From Planctomycetota bacterium (GTDB lineage Bacteria > Planctomycetota > SZUA-567), in the NCBI GenBank assembly GCA_031270685.1, contig JAISXA010000151.1, forward strand, positions 1 through 40,621: 40,621 nucleotides of DNA, given 5' to 3'. Below are positions 30,545 to 38,239 of the stretch, piece after piece (position 1 is the first letter of the stretch; each line of letters starts with the position of its first letter). A program made the translations under genes and the position numbers. A model generated the notes under the pieces. It was not told where the DNA came from. It saw only the letters and a program-made list of their open reading frames with translations, and made no database searches.

Positions 30545-33500
30545 TCAGTAGGCGTCGCCGGCGGACAGGGGAACGTATTCCCCGGTCCGGAGGTAGAGTA
30601 TCCCGGTCTCCTTGACCCGGGCGCGGGGGAGCATGCCCTCAACCGCACGCGCATATGTTTCCACCTGTCCCCGATGGCGTTCCGCCTGCGCCCTGGCGTC
30701 TCCCGCCGCCTGGCGGTCGGTTTTGTAATCGACCACCACCCAACCGTCGTTTTCCTCGAAAACCAGGTCGATCACCCCGCGCACCACTTCGCGAACGCCG
30801 TCCACGCCATCGCGCGTCATGGTGAACGGCAATTCCCTGAATTGGCGCGCCGCGGCGGCGGCGCGCCGCCAAATCGCCGAGCGCCGCGCGGCGGCGACCA
30901 TCCCGACCACGTCGTCGGCGAGATCGGCAGACAACTCGGCCAGCCGCAGCAGCCGCGCGGCGCGGTCTTTCAGGCTGCCGGCGCCAAGCGCATCCGCATC
31001 CGCCAGAAGCGCGTGCGCCACTTCGCCCAGCGCCGCCGCCGCCTCTGAAGACAGGCGGATTCCCACCCATTCCGGCCCGGCGCCGCCGGCGTCATCCGTC
31101 ACGGCATTCCGGACCATCGGCTTCGCGGACGGAACCGCGTCCTTGGCCCGCATCACGCGATAGCTCGGTTGCCGCGCCGCGGAGACGCGGCCGGCGATGC
31201 GCGACAAGCCGTCTTCGATTTCCTCCAATGCGATTTCCCCGACCTCCCGTTCGCCGGCCCCGACGCGAAGATCCGGCTCGGGAAGCGGGTCGTCGATGGC
31301 TATCTCCCCGACAAAGGCGCTTTTCATGCCCGACGAGGCGGGATGCGCCGTCACGACCACCGCCGAACCGGCCCGGGTGGCCGCTACATAGCGGAGGCGA
31401 AGCCGTTCGTACTCAAGATAGCGCTCCTCCTCCGCTTCCCTGTCCTCCCATCCCTCCGGGCAGGCGAGCAGGCGTTTTCCCCGGGCGAGGGCGAGGAAAC
31501 CGGCGGCCAGCCGCCCGGTCCGGTCGATGCACACCCTGGGCGGATGCTTGCGGACGCTGTCGCTGCCGGCGAGGAAAACCACCGGAGCCTCGAGCCCTTT
31601 CGCCTTGTGGAGGTTCATCACCCGGACGGCGGCGGCGTCCACCCCTTCGAGCGGCAAAATATCGAATTCCCCCGAATCGAGAAGCGTTTCGAGCGCTTCC
31701 GCCGTTTCGAAGGCGGTCCTGAAGCGTCCGGCTGAAACGGCGAGGCGGTCGAGCACCGTCCCGACCGCGGCCATTCCCGGACGCCCCGCGTCCCGGGCGG
31801 CAAGCGGGAACACGCCCAAATCTTCGGCCGCGAAACGACAGGCGGCGACGGGATCGGCGGCGAGAAGGCGCGCGCGATACGCGGAAAGCCGGGAAAAGGC
31901 GTCCGCTATCCCGCCCTTCACGTCGGCGGGAAGCGCTTCCTTCCGGTCAAAGGACCGCCCGGCGCGCTTCCACGCGAACAGTTCGTTGTCCGCCACGCCG
32001 AACAGGCGGCTGCGCAACACCGCGACCTGCAGCACCGGATCGCCCGGAGTCAGCGCGGCCTTGATCGCCAGCAGCAACAACCGCAGGGGCGAATCCGGTT
32101 CGAAGCTGTTCCTGCCGGAAATCCGGACGGGCAGTCCGAGGAGCCGCATTTGATTGGCGATTTCCGCGACGCCGGATTTGCCGTAGGTGAGAACCAGAAA
32201 ATCCCCGGGGCGCGCCGGGCGCGGCCCCGAACCGCGCTCGTCGATGAGGAGCGGCTTCTCGAGCGCGTATTCGATGAAGCGCGCGATCCGGGTCGCCTCG
32301 TCGCGCAAAACATCCTTGAGCGCGCGGGGCGGCGCTCCGTCCTTGTTCCGCGCCGAAACTTTGGGCAGCGCGTCCAATCGGTACACGCCGCCGAACGCTT
32401 CCGGCGACGCCGCCCCCCTGCCAGCCGCGAGCGGGGCGTAGGCGGGGCTGTAGCGGCAGTCCTCCTTCGGGAACCGAAGCGCGGAGGCGGCGGCCGACGG
32501 TTCGAAGGTCCGGTTCACCCAGTCGACGACCGCCGGCTGGCTGCGGAAGTTGACGCTCAGGCGAACGGTCCTGCCCCCGTTTCGCGACAGGATGCGCTTC
32601 AATTCGAGGTAGGTGGCGATGTCGGCGCGGGTGAAGCGGTAGATCGATTGCTTGGGATCGCCGACCATGAACAGCGCGCCCGGCCGCAAACGGGTTCGCC
32701 GCCAATCGGTTTCGCAACTCCCGTACTCCCCCGCGAGAAGGAACAGAATCTCCGCCTGCAGCGGATCGGTGTCCTGAACCTCGTCCACCAGAATCCGCCG
32801 ATAGCGCCGGGCCAAATCGTCGCGCACGCGGGGATAATCGCGCAGCAAGGCGGCGGCGCGCATAAGCAGGTCCTGGAAGTTGAGCGCCCCCGACTCCCGG
32901 CGCAAATGGTCGTACCGCTTCCTCGCTTCGAAAAGGCAACGCATGACCGCGCCGTAACGCGCGGAACGGAGACGCGCGAGAAACGGCCCGGCGAATTCGT
33001 CGTATAAGCGTCCATAGCGCTCCTTTTCCTCCTCCAGCCTGGTCTTGAATTCCTTTCCGAACACGCCTTTCCAGGTCTTCGGACAAGCTTCGGGCGCACC
33101 CTCCAGCAGGTCGGCCATTCGCAACAGGCCATACCGGGAAACACTGTCCGGCTTTCCCTGCCGCTTCGCCCAGGCATGCAGCGAGCGGCACAGTCCGTAC
33201 AAAACCTCGCCGGCCGCCTCTTCGACGGGAACGCCGGGAAATGCGTCGACATTGCGGCCGAACTCGCCGAGTACGGCGTGAAACGCTTCCCAATCGTTCA
33301 GGTCCGCCGGAACGTCCGAACCCGGCCAGAGGGGAATGTCGGGATAGTCGGCGAAGGCGAGGAAGAGTTCGCGAAGGGATTCGAGATCGAGACCGCCGGC
33401 GAGAACGTCGCCGGCGAGGCCGGAAAACTCGCCGCCATGCATCCGGGCGGCCAGGTCGTCCCAGGCGCGGTTGCGGAGGATCGAGTCCTCCTCCTGCTCC

Positions 33501-33904
33501 AACTCCCGGAAATCCGGATCCACGCCCGCCTCGACCGGCCGTTCGCGAAGCAGGCGCGAGGCGAAAGCATGGATGGTGCCGATGTGGCAGAGGCGTATCG
33601 CCCGTTCCGCCGCAAGAAGATTTTCCCGCTCCTTGCCGTTCGTCACGGCGACCTCGCGTTCGATGGCGACCCGCCACCGGTCGCGGAGTTCCGCCGCCGC
33701 CTTTCGGGTGAAAGTCACGGCGGCAAGGAGCCTTCCGGGCGCGATGTCGCCGCGCCTGGCAAGCGCCAGCAGCCGTCCGACAAGACAGGTGGTCTTGCCC
33801 GAGCCGGCGGCCGCCTCCACGGCGAGATTTTCATCGAGGCGGGTCAGGATGATTTCCCGTTCCGCCGCATCGGCAAGCGGCGGGGCGGCGTCGGCGTTTC
33901 CCAT
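30545..33904 (-). CDS. UvrD/RecB-type helicase-nuclease, AddA/RecB-like
   Basis: The 1119-residue product is a superfamily 1A helicase fused to a RecB-type nuclease. Helicase motifs: Walker A VEAAAGSGKTTCLVGRL (about 29-45), Walker B ILVDEVQDTDPLQ, motif III GDPKQSIYRFTRAD, motif IV VNFRSQPAVVDWVN, motif V LHKAKGLEAPVVFL and motif VI RLRYVAATRAG. The C-terminal PD-(D/E)xK nuclease shows GVIDLVF...WVVVDYKTD. Such proteins resect double-strand breaks for recombination. No AddB or RecC-like partner is in the window. It starts 4 bases after the M16 peptidase stop. Confidence 0.9.
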   Translation of the reverse strand: MGNADAAPPLADAAEREIILTRLDENLAVEAAAGSGKTTCLVGRLLALARRGDIAPGRLLAAVTFTRKAAAELRDRWRVAIEREVAVTNGKERENLLAAERAIRLCHIGTIHAFASRLLRERPVEAGVDPDFRELEQEEDSILRNRAWDDLAARMHGGEFSGLAGDVLAGGLDLESLRELFLAFADYPDIPLWPGSDVPADLNDWEAFHAVLGEFGRNVDAFPGVPVEEAAGEVLYGLCRSLHAWAKRQGKPDSVSRYGLLRMADLLEGAPEACPKTWKGVFGKEFKTRLEEEKERYGRLYDEFAGPFLARLRSARYGAVMRCLFEARKRYDHLRRESGALNFQDLLMRAAALLRDYPRVRDDLARRYRRILVDEVQDTDPLQAEILFLLAGEYGSCETDWRRTRLRPGALFMVGDPKQSIYRFTRADIATYLELKRILSRNGGRTVRLSVNFRSQPAVVDWVNRTFEPSAAASALRFPKEDCRYSPAYAPLAAGRGAASPEAFGGVYRLDALPKVSARNKDGAPPRALKDVLRDEATRIARFIEYALEKPLLIDERGSGPRPARPGDFLVLTYGKSGVAEIANQMRLLGLPVRISGRNSFEPDSPLRLLLLAIKAALTPGDPVLQVAVLRSRLFGVADNELFAWKRAGRSFDRKEALPADVKGGIADAFSRLSAYRARLLAADPVAACRFAAEDLGVFPLAARDAGRPGMAAVGTVLDRLAVSAGRFRTAFETAEALETLLDSGEFDILPLEGVDAAAVRVMNLHKAKGLEAPVVFLAGSDSVRKHPPRVCIDRTGRLAAGFLALARGKRLLACPEGWEDREAEEERYLEYERLRLRYVAATRAGSAVVVTAHPASSGMKSAFVGEIAIDDPLPEPDLRVGAGEREVGEIALEEIEDGLSRIAGRVSAARQPSYRVMRAKDAVPSAKPMVRNAVTDDAGGAGPEWVGIRLSSEAAAALGEVAHALLADADALGAGSLKDRAARLLRLAELSADLADDVVGMVAAARRSAIWRRAAAAARQFRELPFTMTRDGVDGVREVVRGVIDLVFEENDGWVVVDYKTDRQAAGDARAQAERHRGQVETYARAVEGMLPRARVKETGILYLRTGEYVPLSAGDAY

Positions 33905-33908
33905 AGCG

Positions 33909-36887
33909 TCAGTTTCCCGTGCGCCACAGTTGCTCGGTTTGCAGGGACGGCCCGTCCGGGCGGGCGTTTTCGGCCGCGATCTTTTCGCGGCTCGCCAAAG
34001 CGCAGACCGGGGCGTTTTCCAGCCCGGACAGAAGCCGTTCGGCGGCGCCGCGGATATCGTCCGCGCCGAGCCGCAGCAACCGCGACCGGAACTTCTTCCG
34101 GAACGTCTCGTCCTCCCCGGCCAGATGGCGTCCGAGCGCGGCCGCCGCCGCCTGCGAAGGCCGCACCGGCTGGTCGAGCAGCTTGATCGTGCCGATGATC
34201 GCCTGCTCGAGGCCGGCAGGCGACAGATCCATCTCCTTCGCGATGAACTTCGCCGCGCCGGAGTACGCCGCCAGCGTGTCGGTAAGGTTGGGATCGCGGT
34301 AGCTCCAGAAAGTGAACGTCCCCCTGGCGTAATCGTAGGACGCGCGCACGCCGTAGGCGCCGCCTTTCACCCGCACCGCGTTCCACAGATAGCCGTACGA
34401 AAGCTGCTGGCCGAGAAGCAGCAACGCCGGCGCGTCCGCCCCGGAGAGCGCGGGGGCGGGAAGCGCTCGCGCCACGTGCGCGATTTCCGATGGCGCGGCC
34501 AGGCCGATGCGCTCGCCCGTCGCCGGTACGGGATGCGGCGGCGGCGAAGGGCGCCCGCCGCCGGCGCGGAATCCGCCCGCGTTTTCCGCAAGCCACGCTT
34601 CGCTGGCGGAAAACGCCTCCCTGGACCCGACCTGCGCGGCGGAGACGTCAGCCAGGGACGCGATTTTCCCGGCCATGGCGGCGAACCGCTCCGCGAGCCC
34701 GTCCACGCGGCCGTCGCCGGCGGCGGCCAGCGCGTCGACGAACCGCGCCTGCGTGCATCCGGAAAGCCGTTCCGCGAGCAGGGCGGCGGGCGAGAGATGC
34801 CGCGCCGCGTACAACGCCGCGAAGTGATGGCCCTGGGGCGCGACCTGATTCCGCCACGCGACCCGCGACTGGAGGACGATGTCGCGAAGCCGGTCCGGAT
34901 CGTCGAACTCCGGGCGGAACAAGCGGTCGGCAAGGAGCGGCAGCGCCCGTTCCCAATTGCCGTCGAGCGCCTTCAGCCAGGCGTTGATCCCGAGCCGCGC
35001 CCGATCCGGACCCTCGACGCTGGCGACGATCCCCGGGGAAAACTCGATCCCGCCGGCGACGGAGGCTTCCAGCGCCGCCATCTCCGCGTAGCCGCGGCCT
35101 GCCGCGCCCGATTTCTCGAGCGCCTCGCAGAACAGCGGCAGATAATCCAGGTCGTCGCCCTCGAGGTAGCCTAGATCGAGGGTCAGGAGAAGATAGTCGA
35201 CCCCGCCGGAATACATCGGCACGTCGAGCAGTTCGAACCGTCCGACCGGATGCCTTTGGTAAGGCAGCGGAATCGGCTCGCTGGAAACGTCGGGAAGCGA
35301 CAGCCTGGGGAGGGTGGCCAGCGCTTCGGGTGTATTCCCCTCCGCTTGCACGATTTCCAGCCGCTTGGCGATGACGCGCGCCTCCCGCTTCATGTGGTCG
35401 GACATGCCTGCCAGAAGCGTCTCCATCTTCCCCGCCGCTTCCATTTCCATCCGCGCGGAATAGGCGGGATCGGGCGTCATGACCGCGAGCAGACGGTGGG
35501 GATTGTCGAGGAGGAATTCGCGCGCGATGGCCTCGAGGAATCCCGGCTCGTTCAGGACGCGCTCCCGCAGTTCGTCCAGGCGGTCGCCGATGTTGAGTTG
35601 GGACAACGGATCGGAGTCGTAGAGCCAGGCGGTGAACACCCGCTCCATGAGTCGAAGCGGATACTGGCTCTTTATCTCCCGCGCGGAAAGCTCGAGTTGG
35701 TGCAGGGCGGACTCCACCTTCTCCCGGTCGAATCCGTTCCCGATTTCACGGCGAAGCACGTCGAAGACGAGGTCCTCCGTCTTTTGCGCCCGGTCGGCCT
35801 CGGAGCCTTTCAGGGTGACGGCAAAGAGCGTGTCCCGCTGGTGGTCCGCGTAACCGGAGCTGCCGAGTTCCTGCCCGAGGCGGGAATCGATGAGCGCCTT
35901 GCGGAGCGGCGAGGCGGAATTGTCGAGTAAATAGCCGTCGATAAGGCGCATCGCCAGCGTGACGAGAAGGTCGCGGCGATCGTTGGTCGCGAAAGCCATG
36001 GCGATGTCGGTTTTTCCCGCGACGTCTTCGCCCTGCTCGACGGGATAAGGGAAGCCGATTTTTCTCGGCGCGGTCCAGCGGGGCAGCGGCGCGATCGTGG
36101 TGTCGACCGGGATGCGGTCGAATTCGGACAGGAATTCGCCGCCGATTATGGAGAGCGTTTCCTCCAGCGGAATGTCGCCGTAAGTGAAAATCCATGAATT
36201 CGAGGGGTGGTAGTACCGATGGTGGAAGGCGACGAACTGTTCGTAGGTGAGCGACGGGATGAATTTCGGGTCGCCGCCGTAATCATTGCCGTAGGCGTTT
36301 CCGCCGAACAGCTCCCGCGAAACGCGGCGCTCGAGAATATTCTCGGGATCGGAATAGATGCCGCGCATCTCGTTGTACACCACGCCCTTGATGAAGATAC
36401 CGCCGTCCCCGGAAAACTCCAGGTGATGCCCCTCCTGGCGGAAATGGTCCTCCGCAAGGGTTGGGAAAAAGACGGAATCGCAGTAGACGCGCATGAGATT
36501 GTGGAAATCCCGGCGGTTCATGCTGGAACAGGGATAAACGGTGCGGTCGGGGGAGGTGAAGGCGTTGAGGAACGTCGCCAGGCTCGACTTGAGCAGTTCG
36601 ACGAAGGAATCCTTCACCGGATAACGGCGCGAGCCGCACAAAACGGCGTGTTCGAGAATATGCGGCAGGCCGGTGTCGTCCGGAGGCGGGGTCCTGAAGG
36701 CGATGCCGAAAAGGTTCTCGCGGTCTCCGGCGGCGAGATGCAGGTGCCGCGCGCCGGATTTGCCGTGCAGCAGCTCGACGGCCGAAAACCCCGGCCGGGG
36801 AAGATCCGTGACTTTGGAAACGGTGAATCCGTGGAGCGTCATGCCCGGTGCATAGCGTTTGTCCGCGGGTATTGCCACGTCGTCCAT
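33909..36887 (-). CDS. M16C metallopeptidase, PreP/presequence-protease-like
   Basis: The 992-residue product is a large M16 peptidase. The inverted zinc motif is HILEH (His76, Glu79, His80) in DTGLPHILEHAVLCGSRRYP, with a third ligand likely in the YNEMRGIYSDPEN region. The length and the KSSLATFLNAFTSPDRTVYP block match the M16C (PreP, Cym1) group, which degrades unstructured peptides in a closed chamber. There is no signal peptide, so it is probably cytoplasmic. GGAAGAG lies just upstream of ATG 36887. It is cotranscribed with the helicase-nuclease gene, a pairing without an obvious shared role. Confidence 0.93.
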   Translation of the reverse strand: MDDVAIPADKRYAPGMTLHGFTVSKVTDLPRPGFSAVELLHGKSGARHLHLAAGDRENLFGIAFRTPPPDDTGLPHILEHAVLCGSRRYPVKDSFVELLKSSLATFLNAFTSPDRTVYPCSSMNRRDFHNLMRVYCDSVFFPTLAEDHFRQEGHHLEFSGDGGIFIKGVVYNEMRGIYSDPENILERRVSRELFGGNAYGNDYGGDPKFIPSLTYEQFVAFHHRYYHPSNSWIFTYGDIPLEETLSIIGGEFLSEFDRIPVDTTIAPLPRWTAPRKIGFPYPVEQGEDVAGKTDIAMAFATNDRRDLLVTLAMRLIDGYLLDNSASPLRKALIDSRLGQELGSSGYADHQRDTLFAVTLKGSEADRAQKTEDLVFDVLRREIGNGFDREKVESALHQLELSAREIKSQYPLRLMERVFTAWLYDSDPLSQLNIGDRLDELRERVLNEPGFLEAIAREFLLDNPHRLLAVMTPDPAYSARMEMEAAGKMETLLAGMSDHMKREARVIAKRLEIVQAEGNTPEALATLPRLSLPDVSSEPIPLPYQRHPVGRFELLDVPMYSGGVDYLLLTLDLGYLEGDDLDYLPLFCEALEKSGAAGRGYAEMAALEASVAGGIEFSPGIVASVEGPDRARLGINAWLKALDGNWERALPLLADRLFRPEFDDPDRLRDIVLQSRVAWRNQVAPQGHHFAALYAARHLSPAALLAERLSGCTQARFVDALAAAGDGRVDGLAERFAAMAGKIASLADVSAAQVGSREAFSASEAWLAENAGGFRAGGGRPSPPPHPVPATGERIGLAAPSEIAHVARALPAPALSGADAPALLLLGQQLSYGYLWNAVRVKGGAYGVRASYDYARGTFTFWSYRDPNLTDTLAAYSGAAKFIAKEMDLSPAGLEQAIIGTIKLLDQPVRPSQAAAAALGRHLAGEDETFRKKFRSRLLRLGADDIRGAAERLLSGLENAPVCALASREKIAAENARPDGPSLQTEQLWRTGN

Positions 36888-36900
36888 GCTCTTCCTTTCG

Positions 36901-36952
36901 TGGCGACTGGCGGTCTAATCGCCATTTTGCAAAACTGCGGATAAAAGTCGAC
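36901..36952. repeat. Hairpin repeat (family II), imperfect copy
   Basis: Arms TGGCGACT (36901-36908) and AATCGCCA (36917-36924) pair with one mismatch; the loop reads AGACCGCC on the minus strand. The edge motif AAAAGTCGAC follows (36943-36952). It sits in the leader of the M16 peptidase gene. The rest of the gap to 37181 holds no gene I can support. Confidence 0.75.
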
Positions 36953-37181
36953 CGCAATGGTTCCTCCGCAAATGGTATGTCATGTTTGAAAATATGTCCA
37001 TGCCCGAAATTGAGGCCGGGAACGCGCCCAAAACGCGGCATTTCCCCGAATTTGTTCCATCCGCGCCGGACAAAAGGCCGATAATAGTTGCAGCGTACGT
37101 TTACGGATGCCGACCGTCTCCGGTCGTCGCGGGGCGGAGGGATTCGTCATATGAGTCAATAGCTTTCTTGGGGAGACAAGG

Positions 37182-38168
37182 ATGCGGACGTCGATTCGTT
37201 GGTTTTGTGCGATCGCGCTTGCGGCGCTCTGCCTGGCGGCTTCGGCCGCCGCCGCCGACCGGGCCGGCGGGAAAATCGCCGCGCCGACGCCGGATGACTA
37301 TTACCGGGGTTCGGGGAAAGACATGCCTCGCGCCATCGGCGAACTGCCCGAACCCATCCGGACGCCCAGGCCCGACAACGGCGAAGCCTATTCCAGGATG
37401 GCCGTACCGGACCAGGACAAGCACGGCGCCAAGCGTCGGAAAACCCGGGTGCTCCCCCCGTTCCGCCAGCGCGCCGAGGTCGAGGACACTTTCCCCGAGG
37501 ACGACGGGCCGGTCTATTCCGAAGCGCATGCTCCACCGGAAGCTGACGACCCCGACCTCCTCGCCGGCGGCAAGGAAGTCGTGAAGGAATTGTCGGCGAC
37601 CGCGCCGGCGTCCGGATCTGCCGATCCCGCGACAACGGAAACCGCATCGCCGCAAGCGGTGGTCGCGCGGCCGATGGGTCATACCGCGCCGCCCGGATCC
37701 AGTTTTGACCCTTATGAAGCGCCTCCGGAGCGGCTTCCGACGCCGGAAGGCGTCGAAGACTATCGCGCCCGGCTCGAGGAACGCCTTCTGGAACGATACA
37801 ACAACCTACCCGATTACGCGGGAAAGGTCGGCTTGGTGCGGGTGGTTCTTTCCAGACCGCTTGAAACGTCGATCGACGGCAAATTCATCCGCGCCGAATT
37901 CGACCAGCTCGTGTACGACCTATGGGGGAAGCGGCTGACCAGGCTCGAGGAAGAATATTTCACCGTCACCTTCGGCGAGGACGGGGCGCAGCGGGTCAGG
38001 TCGGAGCCTTCAATCCGCGTCGGCCTGGATTTGAAGGGGGCGTACTCCGAAATGGCTCCGCCGATCGCCTGGCCTTTGGAGAAGATCGATCCAGACGAGG
38101 CGTTCGACCATCCCCCGGCGGTGAAAATGCCGTCTTGGTGGCGCCCGGAATTTCCCGAACTGCAATAG
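37182..38168 (+). CDS. Secreted protein of unknown function
   Basis: Function not recognised. The 328-residue product has a Sec signal peptide (hydrophobic core FCAIALAALCLAASAAA, likely cut before DRAGG), then a long low-complexity, Pro- and acid-rich region (about 30-195). A more ordered C-terminal part begins near PEGVEDYRARLEERLLERYNNLPDYAGKVG and continues through VRVVLSRPLETSIDGKFIRAEFDQ and WGKRLTRLEEEYFTVTFG. GGGGAGACAAGG supports ATG 37182. It is followed by a hairpin repeat and then the heparinase II/III-like gene, so the two are probably one transcript with a shared extracytoplasmic role. Confidence 0.75.
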   Translation: MRTSIRWFCAIALAALCLAASAAAADRAGGKIAAPTPDDYYRGSGKDMPRAIGELPEPIRTPRPDNGEAYSRMAVPDQDKHGAKRRKTRVLPPFRQRAEVEDTFPEDDGPVYSEAHAPPEADDPDLLAGGKEVVKELSATAPASGSADPATTETASPQAVVARPMGHTAPPGSSFDPYEAPPERLPTPEGVEDYRARLEERLLERYNNLPDYAGKVGLVRVVLSRPLETSIDGKFIRAEFDQLVYDLWGKRLTRLEEEYFTVTFGEDGAQRVRSEPSIRVGLDLKGAYSEMAPPIAWPLEKIDPDEAFDHPPAVKMPSWWRPEFPELQ

Positions 38169-38169
38169 A

Positions 38170-38225
38170 GTCGACTTTTGAAGGAAATCAATCGGCGGTT
38201 CGTTTGATTTCCTTCAAAAATCCAC
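38170..38225. repeat. Hairpin repeat (family I) inside an operon, just before a ribosome-binding site
   Basis: Arms GTCGACTTTTGAAGGAAATC (38170-38189) and the matching 38206-38225 pair with two mismatches. The centre reads CGAACCGCC on the minus strand. The GAGGAGAG ribosome-binding site of the next gene begins 4 bases after it. Confidence 0.85.
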
Positions 38226-38239
38226 ATAGAGGAGAGAAC

